Assembly: GCA_038363925.1 (NCBI GenBank) | Contig: JAQQWL010000004.1 | Coordinates: 2,604,001-2,668,000 of the forward strand | From: Apiospora phragmitis | Lineage: Eukaryota > Ascomycota > Sordariomycetes > Amphisphaeriales > Apiosporaceae | DNA: 64,000 nt | Reading direction: 5' to 3' | In this document: in pieces, positions 34,372 to 45,389 of the stretch | Layout: each line of letters opens with the position of its first letter | Position numbering within the stretch: the first letter of the stretch is position 1 | Translations under genes and position numbers: made by a program | The notes under the pieces: generated by a model | Told to the model about the DNA's origin: nothing | The model's input: only the letters and a program-made list of their open reading frames with translations | Databases searched by the model: none

Positions 34372-34501
34372 AATCCACGGCGGGGATCGAACCCGCAACC
34401 TTGTGATTGAACTATTGGATGATTATTAGAATTACGAACGCTTATGGGTGACAGCAGCGTTACACTTACAGTCACACGCGCTACCATTGCGCTACGCGGA
34501 C
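34372..34501 (-). tRNA. Intron-containing tRNA, anticodon reads GTA (Tyr), identity uncertain
   Basis: The minus strand folds as a cloverleaf. The acceptor stem is GTCCGCG/CGTGGAT (two G-T wobbles). The D arm is GCGC-AATGGTA-GCGC. The anticodon stem is TGTGA/TCACA. The variable loop is AGGTT and the T arm is GCGGG-TTCGATC-CCCGC. An insertion of about 58 nt (34465-34408) sits where tRNA introns lie, one base after the anticodon. With that boundary the loop is CTGTAAA and the anticodon GTA. Against Tyr: the first pair is G-U rather than C-G, the discriminator is U, and the intron has no clear segment complementary to the anticodon loop. The body resembles Arg- or Trp-type fungal tRNAs. A base error or pseudo-tRNA is possible. 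Confidence 0.7.
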
Positions 34502-34597
34502 CAGGGTCCAAATTGATAGTAGCAAAATCTCGCGTATGCCACTTGATATTGTGTTTGCAACTCTGAGTCCAGGGCAAACTCAAACTCACTTCCCGTA

Positions 34598-34640
34598 ACG
34601 TATCCCACAAGCGAATGTCCCACACAAGCGAATGTCCCAC
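34598..34640. repeat. Left terminal inverted repeat (43 bp) with internal doublet
   Basis: Begins ACGTATCCCACAAGCG. The 14-mer AAGCGAATGTCCCA occurs twice within it (34609-34622 and 34626-34639), probably paired transposase-binding sites. It matches the reverse complement of 36413-36455 at 39 of 43 positions. Confidence 0.9.
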
Positions 34641-36412
34641 TTTCACAAATTTCCTTATAGCCTTAACCTTTTTTTATATTCTTTTACGTCTAAAAATGTT
34701 ATAACTTTAAAAAGAGAGTGATATAATTCTAGTGTTTTAAACGCTTTAAAAAGACTTAATTTTAAACGTATGAAAAGTTATATTAATTTATTACGTTTTA
34801 TTAAAAACCTTATAGCGTAGATAAAATAATTAACCTATACGACGCGAAATATTTGCGAATTTTTAAAAGTTTTAAATTTTAAAAAAGATACGATTATTCG
34901 ATATATTATTAATTTAAATACGCGATCGTTTTTTTCTCGGTTAAGTGGTATAAAAGATATAGCGAATCGATTATTTAATTTATATAACGCGAGATATGTT
35001 AACGTTAATTAAGCTTTTAATTTTATATAATAATAATTAAACCTTTAAATATATTTTAATTAAAAAATCGATTATTAAAAAGTTTTTTATAAAAATCCCG
35101 ACGCGTATTACGTATAGTTTACCCTCGTATAAAATATAATTTATAAATACGAGATTTAAAAGAAGGATATTTATAACTTTAACGAGACCGGCTTTTTTAT
35201 AGGCTAAATCTCGTTTAAAATAGTCGTAACTACTTCCGATTAACGCGAAAGGCCTAAGGTAATATAGTAAAAGAACTAAGAATAAGTTATAATTATCTAG
35301 GGCGTCGGATTATACGGTTACGCTATCCCTTCGTACATTATTTTTACCAGGAAAACGCACCTCTTTTTTTAATACGAAAACAGCTTATTACCGAAAGACT
35401 AGGTGATCGTAATTACTAAAAATAGCTAGACCACGAATAAAAAAGGCGAGGACTAGATTTAATACTTTAATTAATATACTAGGTCTTATACGAAAAGTTA
35501 TTATTACCTTTTAATCCTAGACGGCTATAAAAGCTATTACTTAATAACTTTTAAGTTTTATTATAAAAAGAACTCGATTATTATATTTTATATACCTTTT
35601 TATTTATTATATAAGTTTTAGCCTCTTAATATTAACTGTTTTTATATATTAAAAAAGGCGTATAAGAAAGAAATTAAATATTTTATACCGGCGTATATTA
35701 CCTACATCTTAAAGGAGGACTTCTTACCAGCGTTTTAGGAGCGTTCCAGGCGATTTTTATTATTTCGAATATATAAGGAGGCTTTTAAAAAATAGGACTC
35801 GTTTTATATAATCCGGAATATATTATTTTATAATTAAATATAAAGCTACATATTTTAATACTTTTAAGGACGTTTTTTAGCTTATTTATTCTTTAAGAAT
35901 TAAAAATTTTAAATAACTCGATTAAAGCTTAATTTTAAACCGAATACGTTTAAAACCGTATTATACGATATTAAAATAATTTTCCAACGTTTATTTTAAT
36001 TAGTTTTAATTAAATTATAAAGGTTATAACGTATATTATATACCGAGTTATTCTTTTAAAAAGTAAGAACGCGATATTTTAAAAAGTAAATAAGATGCTT
36101 AGCCGGCGCCGCCGTACGAAAAAAAACGGCTATAAAATAGAGGATTACTTTATATATAAACTAGAGAAAACTTATAATTTTAAAAAGACGTTAATAAATA
36201 GTTATAAAACGAATCGTATCGAAAGAATAATTATATAAAGACGTTTAAGATACGCTTATAGCGCTATAAAATTTACGGAGAGCCTAGGTATAATACGCGT
36301 ACTTATTAAAATAATATAGAAATATCTAGAGATAAGGATTCCGATTAATTTTAATATATTATATACGTTATAGTAAAATTAACTTATATTTTATCGGAAA
36401 GGGTGTAAAAAA

Positions 36413-36455
36413 ATGAGACATTCGCTTATATGGGACATTCGCTTGTGGGATACGT
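36413..36455. repeat. Right terminal inverted repeat (43 bp)
   Basis: Inverted copy of 34598-34640. Read in the same direction as the left repeat, all four differences are C in the left copy and T in the right, and two of them are CpA to TpA, as expected from RIP. Confidence 0.9.
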
Positions 36456-36457
36456 TA

Positions 36458-39400
36458 CTACAAGCCGAGCCTATCAAGCTTCAGTATGCTCTGCTTATAC
36501 TAGAATTGCGCATCTTTGCCTACACATCGTTGCGTCTTCAAAATTGTCAAATGAGCAGAAAAGTATATAGCCGACTTATAAACCATTATTCGGCGATGTT
36601 TCAGGTCTCATCTGCTATGCATTTAGGCCTCTGTGCGTTTCGGAGCTTGCAGCTTGCAACGCCTATGCGGTGTCGACGAACAAACACAAAGAGTGCTTAG
36701 GCTTCCTTCAGCCTCTCCGCGGAGATGTCACGGAAGCCGCCGCCAGCGTGACCGCATCACCCATGATCTCCCGGCATGATCAACGGCTGGGCATTCAAGG
36801 TGCGGCGAGGAAATCATACTGCGGGGAAGGGAGATGCAGCCTTGGCAGCCCGGAGCTTAATAGCCAGATATTAGTGCGAGATCTTCTTTTTTCTATTCTC
36901 AGTGGTTCTTGGACTCCAGCAATAGTGGTTTCTCCCAGAGCTGAGAACCGCAAAGGGGAATGACAATCTCCTTAATTCATGGTCATATTCTAGATCCGAT
37001 CTACAAGCAGTGATACAATCTGTTGCTCATCAGCATCATCATCATTCACAATGGCAAACGAGCCACAGTCAGATGTTAGCTTGCGGATCAATTTGTCCAG
37101 AACTCAAGTGTTCTTCCCCCGGCTAGGCTGGAAGGCTAGAGCTTGCTGGCTTGTTGGGAAGCGCGGGTTACATACTCCGTACAGCGGGCGGATGGGCTAG
37201 AAACCTGTCACCGGATAAAAAACCCCACGAGAGCTTGCCAGCCATAGCCATAGGAGGGAGTTGGGCTCAGGCACGCCTGAGCACATATGCACACCGAAGA
37301 ATGTCAATCGGTCCAGATTCCAATGCATCCAACGGAACCCGACGATGTTTCTTTCTCTCCTGCGCCTCTCTCGCTCCCTCTCTCCCTCCCTGCCTGGCTT
37401 CATTTCTCTCGCTTGATGAGGTCTGGGTAGTTTTTGTCTTTGTTCCTGCTGGGTTATTCCACGTACATTACCCAACCCCACTCCCGTCCAAGAGATCCAC
37501 GGGTCCTGCGACGGCTGTCGTGAAATTTCTGGCACAAAATTCTTCCTTCCACTCCTCTCGCGGTCGATCCCCTAGAGCCCCAAGAAACAACCACGGCAAG
37601 CCATGGCGAGTAAGGTAAGTATACCGCCCACCTACTTTACCTAGCCTTATGGTGCCACGGGTGCGGGTTCGTGATATGAGAGGACCCCTTTTCCAGCAAG
37701 CAATTAGAGAGTGAAAATTTTCGGCCGCACAGCTGACCGTTTGTTTCCCCTTCGTAATTACTAGCTCTCCATAGAATGAGAGGAAAAAAAAGCTCAAAAA
37801 AGCTCAAAAAAAAGAAGAGTCACCAAACGTTAGTTTCAATTCTCCACTGCGGATTCTAGCTCGGAAGAAGGTCCAACAAACTTAGGTAAGTAAGTACTAC
37901 CTAGTCCATGCCGGTAATATCGAGATTTTCTTTCATAGCTGCAGACCGAGATGCGACGGATGTCGTTGTTTTGTTTAGTCAATGTTTCGGCGCTGCTGCT
38001 TCTTGCGTCGCATAAGCGCAAGCCTGTACGGGCAAATCTTCCGACTTTCACGTAACAGAAAAGAAGCCATATGCTTGTAGCTGGCCGATGCGTGCTGCGG
38101 CTGCGGTCACTGCTGCTTGTTGCTGCTACTGCGACTGCTGGCTGATGAATATTCTTCTGCCCCGAGTCTTCTGATGCAGTGCTTGAGTGGTTCTTCTCTC
38201 CTGTTCTGGTTCATGTTCCCCGGCCAGTGGATTCCTCGCGAGTACGTGTAAGTCGCAGAAGGACTTGGAACTGACTAAGGTGTGGAAAAGGGAGGCATCG
38301 CGGTCCAGACCGGACCCAGTCGAGAGCAACGTTTTCCGTTCACGAGCTCTGGTGGTGCGTGTTCCTCTATATATCTCGTACGATCGACCGCTAAACCCGC
38401 AACTCTTGGCCATCCACCCGGGCTCTCGCTGCTACTGCTCCTTTGCCCATTCTCCAAAACGTGGGTTACATACTTACACATCACACACATATGGGAAATG
38501 TATGGGGGCGGGCGGGTTTGGCGGCGGCGGAAAGATCTAACATGGAAACAATCCTATCCTGACATGATAACCCTAAAATAACCTAATAATAAGTGCATGT
38601 ATTTCATGGCGGTGATCAACCAACTGCAGATTCAGAGATGCGGTTTTCATGCCACAGAGCTAATAAGCGGCTGTGTCTCCAAACGGAAATTGGCGGCTGA
38701 GCTAGGTCGTTTCCGGCCCTAATGGGGGCGGACTTCTTTTTTTAATATCGAAACGAAGCATGTACTGTATGCATGGCCCCCGTATGCCTAAGCGCCTGGC
38801 GGGTTGGGGCCGAATATCATCATGAAAAGAATGCAAACAAGTCCGCAATGAAGGGTCGCTGTTTGCGATGATTCGTTTAGGGAATGGGATGTTTGTTTGA
38901 ATGCTATTTCTTGCGGTCCAGTGCATTTGCATCCAGTTCGCGAGAATGCATTGCTGATCTCATCTCGGGTAACCACCGGTGAAGGGTCAGCGGTGTTGCC
39001 GGATGCCAAGAGCCTGAGCTGAGGCCGTGCCTAGCGTTTCTCGTGCATGTCACAGCACAACAGAAAACATCGTGAAATAGGCAAACCCAAGGGGAATCAA
39101 TCCTCAGAAAAGCCCCGACGGGTGCATCTCTGCTAAGGTGACTTAGACAGGTCAAGTGATGAGGACTCATGGCTCCAGTTGGTTGCATGCAGGGCCGCCA
39201 GATTAAATGCCAGAGCTATCGACAGTTGGTCGTGTGTTGTCGGGCATGCTTGCAAAATAGTGGCAGATGGAGGTCGGTCGCTATGTACATGTCGTTGTAT
39301 TGATCAAATGTCGTGCTCGTTCGATACGGCGACAGTGAACGTCTGTCCTACACACGTAAGCGACCGAAATACTGCTGAAATAGGCAAGTCCATGGTCGTC

Positions 39401-40563
39401 AAGGTACCCGACGAGCGTGCAAAAAGAGCTCGGCCAGGTACTTCTGCCCACTATATTCAGCCACCCCTCCACTGTTGGTAGTTGGGTGTGCACCCGCGGC
39501 GCTGACCGCTGGAAAGAGGGTGCGCTGCTACAGCCTGCTAGAGGCACGCTGTCGTTGCTTTGGCGTTGGCCCCCCCTAGAACCCGGCAGCAGCCAGCAGC
39601 CCAGAGCACGAGAACCCAGAGAAAGTCCCAGACTCGGACCCCTGGACCGGAGGGGCCAAGGTACCTCGCAACCTCGATTCCATGACACATAGTTTACTTG
39701 ATGGAAAGACTTGTTTGCAGCATGACGCGAGGGAGGACAGAGCTTGCGACAGTCGACGATACGTGACTACGGCCAGTACTGGAATACATAACGAACCTCA
39801 TTTCCTCGACGACTTTTCTCTCGTAAGCCTTGCTCTTTTTTATAATACCTAGTGAATCCCTTTTTGCATCACTTCTCGTGCGCAAAGCAACATCACAGCG
39901 TTGACTGCCATAGCGTCTCTTTACCACTTATACCCCTTTGTTAGTCATCCACACATCCACCTGCCGTCTATACACACCAGACAACGCCACTTACAGCACT
40001 GTCATTGGCTGTTTTCGGTATAATAGCGAACCCATTGAACAAAGACTGCCCAGCCAGCAACCACAACACACACATTCGGGCAAGCAATCGACTCAGGGAA
40101 AGAGGCGGAAACAGAGAGATACATTCACACGCCCGTACCGAAACATTCGAGTGCATCCATCCATTTTCCCCTGGGACGAATTTCTCGTGGCCCCTAGAGA
40201 GGAGGCAAAACCACCGCCAAGGCCCTACCAGCAAAACTCTTTTTTTTTCCTCCCGGGTTTTTCATCTCTGCCTACTTGGCCAAGCGAAACCGGGTATTTC
40301 GTGTGTGCATCTGGTGACCAGATCAAGGCACACAAGTGGCGCTATCCCCGGATTTTTTTGCCCATTAGGTTTTCTACAGGAATCGCGAAGAGAAGAGAAG
40401 AGAGAGAACGGCCAGTGGTGACGCAGTAGCGACCCCCTGTAACCGCCCTACCCCTAAACCGACGAATCGCAGTTGCGGGCGACCGGCTATCGCATCATTC
40501 TGGCTTTACTTGTTTTTAACAAGCGGGTCAACCAGGGCTTCAATTAAGTTTCCAGGTCAGTTG
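36458..40563. other. 4.1-kb region without a recognised gene
   Basis: The largest gene-free stretch. It has CT-rich tracts (37350-37410), an A-rich doublet (gctcaaaaaa units near 37790-37812), and ATGGCGAGTAAG followed by a perfect GTAAGT donor at 37602-37619 for which I find no downstream exon. The last 600 bp probably contain the arrestin promoter and a long leader. ORFs here look random. Confidence 0.45.
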
Positions 40564-42348
40564 ATGCCGGCTATAATCATGCCGCACCACCGGGTCACGA
40601 GCTTCTTTCGCTCGTCAAATGAAAGCATCAACAACATCAAAGCCTCTGTCCAGCGCCGGAGGAGCCCGAGTTCGCGATCGCCAGCCACCACGCCAAGAGA
40701 AGGCACTACCCGCACCATCTCGTATGCATCCTCGATGGAGGAGAACAATAACAACCACCACCACCACCTGCACAGCAACAACAGCACCGCACCCACCAGC
40801 CCATCGGAAGACCACACACACAGCGGGTTCCACTCCAACTTTTGGGCGCCCACCCCGGTCAACAAGATGACGGAATCGACCACGGTCGCCAGCCACAGCA
40901 AAGAGAAGGACCACAAGGAGCACCAGCACCACCGCCTCAGTCTGCCGGGCCTGCACTTCGGCGCCTCCAAATCCCACAAGGAGCACGGCCAACACCCGAA
41001 CGCCTCGCTGGATTGGAAGATCGAATCTCCGCCCGTCGTCCTGCACGGCGACGCCGAGAACAGCACAGGCGCTCTGGTCTCGGGCCAATTGCTGCTGGCC
41101 GTCAAGGATGTACCTTTCATCGAGGTCGAGAGCTTCGAGGCACGCCTGCACATCCATGTCATCCAGAAGCGACCTTTCCAGCACCACTGCTCCGAGTGCA
41201 TCAACCAGAAGACGGAGCTCAAGAGCTGGAAGTTTCTCGCGGACCCAGCCGCACTGGATCAACGTAAGCTGTGACTCAACTATGCAATGCATTTTCATTG
41301 CACCCCCCACACTTGTAGAAGAACTGCAATTTGCTGACACATCCCCGCAGGCTTACACGAGTTCCCTTTCTCCGTATTATTGGAGGGCCATCTTCCCGCC
41401 ACGACCGACAACCCTGTTGTCACCGTCAAGTATGAGTTCACCGCCGAGGTCAAGCCCAAGCAAGGGCCCTCGCTCAAACTGGCCAAAACCATCGACGTGA
41501 AGCGGGCGCTTCCCGTCCCAGAGCTGCCCCATCACTCGGTCCGCATCTTCCCGCCCACTAACATTGCGGCATCGGTGCACTACCCCCAGGTCATTCATCC
41601 CATCGGCAGCAACAAGCTGCAGCTGCGTCTAGAGGGCATTGTCAAGACCAACACGGACGTCAACACCGTCGAGTACTGGAAGCTGAAGCGGCTCTCCTGG
41701 AAGCTGGAGGAGCACCTCAACACCGTCGCCCCCGCCTGCTCCAAGCACGCGCCCTCGGCCAAGAACGCCGACGCCGAGGAGACCGCGGCCAACAAGAAGG
41801 GCATCAAGCGGATCGAGTCGCGCACCATTGGCTCGGCCGACCTCAGCACGGGGTGGAAGTCGGACTACTCGCCCAACGGCAGCGTCGAGATGGAGGTCGA
41901 GTACCAGTGCAACACGCACTCCAAGTCGGTGTGCGACATGAAGAGCCACGACGGGACCGAGGTGACGCACCAGCTGGTCGTCGAGATGGTAGTGGTGCAG
42001 GAGTACGCGCCCATCCACCAGCCCAAGCACGTGACGCCGACGGGGGTCGCCCGGATCCTGCGTATGCACTTCGGCACCACCCTGACGGAGCGCGCGGGCC
42101 TCGGCGTCAGCTGGGACAACGAGGCGCCGCCCATCTACAAGGACGTGCCCGCCAGCCCGCCCTCGTACGACCCGCCCGCCTACTTCCCGGCCATCGGGGA
42201 GGAGCCCGTCGACGACCCGGGGCTGAACTACGAGACCCTCGACGGGTTTAGTGATAGCGAGGCCGGCCAGACGGCCCGGACCAGTCTGGAGACAGGCAGT
42301 GGGAGGCAGAGTGCCGCCTCGTCGTCACGACGCTATCAACTTCAGTGA
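40564..42348 (+). CDS. Arrestin-domain protein with C-terminal PY motifs (ART/Rsp5 adaptor type)
   Basis: Alpha-arrestins recruit the HECT ubiquitin ligase Rsp5 to plasma-membrane transporters for endocytosis. Exons 40564-41263 and 41351-42348 (donor GTAAGC, acceptor CCGCAG) give 565 residues without a frame break. Residues 1-150 are disordered, with His/Asn repeats (NNNNHHHHHLHSNN). The arrestin N-domain begins near LDWKIESPPVVLHGD with VSGQLLLAV and VESFEARLHIHVIQK. The intron falls before LHEFPFSVLLEGHLPAT. The arrestin C-domain includes LQLRLEGIVKTNTDV and KLKRLSWKLEEHLNT. Three PY motifs close together near the C-terminus (PPIY, PPSY, PPAY in APPIYKDVPASPPSYDPPAY) are the Rsp5 WW-domain ligands. 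A second ATG at 40579 (MPHHRVTSFF) is an alternative start. Cargo is unknown. Confidence 0.92.
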
Positions 42349-43618
42349 GAGACGAGAAGGCCCAATTCCTCTTATCTCCCATCATTACCCATTAGACGAG
42401 ACTTGGATTTTCTATTCAACCACAGCGAGTTCATGCTTTTGTTTTTAACAACACTATACCCTCTCAAGCAACATTTGATTTGAGAATGGTTTTTTTTTTC
42501 AACAACACAATAGACGAAAGGGAAAGGGCGGAAAAGTTGAGATTCACAACACAGCGTTGCATTACACGGAGTTCAGGTTCGGGGGGAAACAAACTGCCCA
42601 TCCCACTTGGTCTGGTCGATGGTGCCACATACAGAGAACGGAACGGTCTGGTTATTTGCGCTTTTTTATACCTCACACACATCTGAACGCTACATCTACT
42701 CAGATAATAGCGTATCGCAATCAGTGATGGCAAGCAAGGCCTCCTGGAGGCGTTCTATTCATAATGATATAAAGGGCTCATTGGGGCCCATTCCACTCAA
42801 CTGTATTGGCAATTTCTTCTTTCTCTCGTGACGTGATACACATTTGACTTGAAGTGGTAGCATACTTGCCCATGATCACTGCTTCATTTCGAGGGGTACC
42901 CCAAGTCGTCGTGAAACGAAACTCGGGATGCTGCGAGGAGGACGCTTTGGGATCATGTCAGTGCACGACATCTCTGCTTCTGCTTACTTCTGGCGGAAAT
43001 AACTCAACACCCCTCCGACTTTTGCCATGACATCTTGTCGACAATGTGTCAGCTTCTTCGAGGGTTACAGGCAGGAGATTTTGTGCTTTTACCAATTGCA
43101 AGGTAGTCCACTCGTCTCTCGAAGTTTGTATAAGTCCGTACACTCCGGATATCCGTGGGGGGGTGGGACTGGGGTGAATAACCCCGCGTCGCTCCCCCGG
43201 CAGGCATATATATCGCTGATGAGCGAAGCGCGGAGATTAGGCACGGATGAGACAGCCCAAAGTCCGTACGATCTGCGCCTGCTGTGAAAGCTTGATTAAT
43301 TGCATGTGTAAGCTGATTGATTGGCCATGTTGACGCGCATTTTCCCCCGACACCCCGACACCCCCATCAGCGAGCGTGCTTGCTGATCTTAAAGCAAGAA
43401 GGCAAGTGTCATCGTTCCTTGCTCCCCTCCGTGGTTCCGGTAACTTCCTGACTTGTAGCAACTTCACCGCCTCCCCTCTGTCTCTCATCAATCTCGCTGT
43501 ACTCACTTAACTACCGCGTCGATACAACTACGTACACACACTTTAGGCGAACTCTTGTTTATCACGTCACGGGTTACATACAGTTCGAGACAGACAACAA
43601 CAACAAGGAAGAGAAATA
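42349..43618. other. Intergenic region, no gene seen
   Basis: 3' flank of the arrestin gene and promoter/leader of the SDR gene. The last 60 bases, rich in CAA and AGA, look like a fungal 5' leader. Short ORFs here are not protein-like. Confidence 0.55.
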
Positions 43619-44800
43619 ATGGATACCTCCAAGCTCTTCCGCGTCGACGGCATGGTCGTGGCCGTGACGGGCGGCGGCACCGGCATCGGCCTGGTCATGG
43701 CGCGGGCCCTGCTCGGCGCGGGCGCCAAGAAGGTCTACATCCTGGGCCGCCGGCGCGACATCCTGGAGAAAGCCGCGTCCGAGGCCGCCGCCGACCTGCA
43801 GAAGACCTCGTCCTCCTCGGGTACGTGGGGTGGTGTCATGGTCCCCGTTGAGTGCGACGTCACGTCCAAGGCCTCGCTGCAGTCGGCCGTCGACGCCGTG
43901 ACCAAGGACAGCGGGTATCTGAATTTGTTGGTGGCCAACTCGGGCATCGGCGGCCCCGCGGCCCGCTACGGCCAGGGCAAGTCGGTCGCCGAGCTGCGGC
44001 GCGAGCTGTTTGAGGAGGTCGACATGGCCGACTTCACGCACGCGTTCCACGTCAACGTGACGGGGGCGTACTTCACCATGCTCGCCTTCCTCGAGCTGCT
44101 CGACGCGGGCAACAAGCACGCTGTGGCTTCCCACGACGCGAAGAAGGATGACGAGGGGGCGGTGTTCGGCGTGCCTTCGGCCGACGCGAGTTCCAATCCC
44201 AAGGTCCCTGCCGTCCAGAGCCAGGTCGTCTTCACCAGCAGCATCTCCGCCTTCAGCCGCGCGCACGTGTCCGGGCCGGCGTATGCTGGTAGCAAGGCTG
44301 CGATCATGCACCTCACCAAGCATTCGAGCAGTAATCTCGCAGAGCACGGAATTCGGGTCAATGCTTTGGCTCCTGGCTGTAAGTCTACCTACCTGCCTCC
44401 TCACTTTATATATTCACATTCAACAACAACAACAACAACAACAACAACACATCACCCCCACTGCCGCCCTTTCCTACTCCTTTCAGCAATCTGTCTCGGG
44501 TGATGAGAGCGAGACCAGACTGCGTGTGAGGGGTGTCTACTACTATCTAGTTGCTAATCAATGTTGCTTCGTACCATAGTGTTCCCGTCGGAAATGGCGA
44601 GCGGCTTGATGGAGAAGCATGGCGACCCGAGCCACAAGGAGTTCGGCGACCCCCTTTTCCTCCCGTCGCTGCGGTTTGGCACCGAGCACGAAATGGCCGG
44701 CACCATCCTGTACCTGGTGAGCCGTGCCGGGGCCTACTGCAATGGGAGCATCATTGTCGAGGATGGCGGGCGGCTGGGTGTCATGCCCGCCGCTTATTAA
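43619..44800 (+). CDS. Short-chain dehydrogenase/reductase (SDR), NAD(P)-dependent
   Basis: Exons 43619-44378 and 44580-44800 join in phase 1 to give 326 residues with no break. Rossmann nucleotide-binding motif: VTGGGTGIGLVMA, about residues 16-28. The Arg run after the second strand (ILGRRRDIL) suggests NADPH. NANSGIG appears as VANSGIGGPA. The catalytic Ser is in VVFTSSISAFSR, and Tyr and Lys are in YAGSKAAIMHL. The cofactor loop APG-L-FPSEMASGL spans the intron, which supports the splice sites. The C-terminus GAYCNGSIIVEDGGRLGVMPAAY is typical of the classical family. The 201-nt intron is long for this fungus and contains a (CAA)9 microsatellite. Substrate is unknown. No metabolic cluster is evident immediately around it. 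Confidence 0.93.
44421..44448. repeat. (CAA)9 microsatellite in the SDR intron
   Basis: Nine consecutive CAA units in the middle of the intron. The tract does not affect coding. It accounts for part of the unusual intron length. Confidence 0.9.
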
Positions 44801-44852
44801 AAAGGGAAGGAGCCATGGAATGAGAGATCCTGTCCTCTCCTAGCTAGGTCGA

Positions 44853-44894
44853 TGTCGCTTTCTCTGTCGCTGTCTCTGTCGCTGTCTCTGTCGC
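44853..44894. repeat. 12-bp tandem repeat (tgtcgctgtctc), 3.5 copies
   Basis: Units at 44853, 44865 and 44877, followed by a half unit. The first unit differs by one base (tttctc for tgtctc). It lies about 50 bp after the SDR stop codon, within the probable 3' UTR. It is pyrimidine-rich on the plus strand. Confidence 0.85.
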
Positions 44895-45389
44895 ATCGCG
44901 CGAATACTGCCAGGGCTTCAGCTTAGGGGCGAAGGAAGGGCGAGGTCGGGCATTGGCTTTTGGTCGCCGTGTATGTGCTCAAGACTATGGAGGCAGTGAT
45001 TGATACTCGCGTGGAAGAAAGAGACATGAGTTTAGTGGTGACACCATCGCTCCCGCTTCCTCGTCACATCATTCGTCAAGACCAGGGGTAAACCCATCCT
45101 TATTTAATAACCTTCACTTGAAGCTTTCTGATTGATTGGTATCTGCTAAACCCACGATTTTTGAGAGTTAGATATAATTGTCCTGATAATGGTTCGCCCA
45201 CAGAAAGCGCAGGCTTATTCCCCCCCCCCCAACTCCGAAGGCAACCATGGCGCAAGTATTTATCGTTTCGCGTACACACCCATACACAGACAGCATCGAG
45301 CTTCTCATCACATCATCCATTCTCTCAGCATCCTGACCTTTCTAGGTAAACGCCACGCAACGTCTAGGGTCGCCGAACATAACGTTACG
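44895..45389. other. Intergenic region before the F-box/ankyrin island
   Basis: About 500 bp with a C run at 45222-45231 and no gene of its own. The final 150 bases may be a leader for the F-box paralogue. Confidence 0.5.

Larger units (their letters stand above)
34598..36455 (+). mobile_element. RIP-damaged Fot1/pogo-type Tc1-mariner DNA transposon, 1858 bp
   Basis: The boundaries are two 43-bp inverted repeats flanked by TA dinucleotides (34596-34597 and 36456-36457), the target site of Tc1/mariner elements. Size fits Fot1-like elements. The interior is extremely AT-rich. On the plus strand a degenerate transposase is still legible. NFNETGFFIG near 35175-35204 matches the DDE-motif block NFDETGF with Asp changed to Asn. 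Frames with stops follow, resembling the region up to GYAIPSYIIF near 35330. A C-terminal GLVLYNPE-type block lies near 35795-35818. Stop codons fall at positions expected to be Arg or Gln (NI-stop-GGF-stop), the outcome of C-to-T and G-to-A change. Inactive. It is inserted 97 bp upstream of the tRNA gene's 5' end. Confidence 0.88.

Noticed and set aside
36413..36700. Plus-strand ORF of 95 codons beginning in the right transposon end
   Set aside because: Its first codons are the inverted repeat itself. The same peptide (DIRLWDTL) appears in the mirror ORF at the left end, so it is a repeat artefact.
37151..37618. Plus-strand ORF of 155 codons
   Set aside because: Composition looks random and it spans CT-rich tracts typical of untranslated DNA. 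No domain or homology cue.
40557..41340. Two minus-strand frames of 220-240 codons
   Set aside because: Shadows of the arrestin exon, whose frame has conserved arrestin motifs and a clean splice junction.
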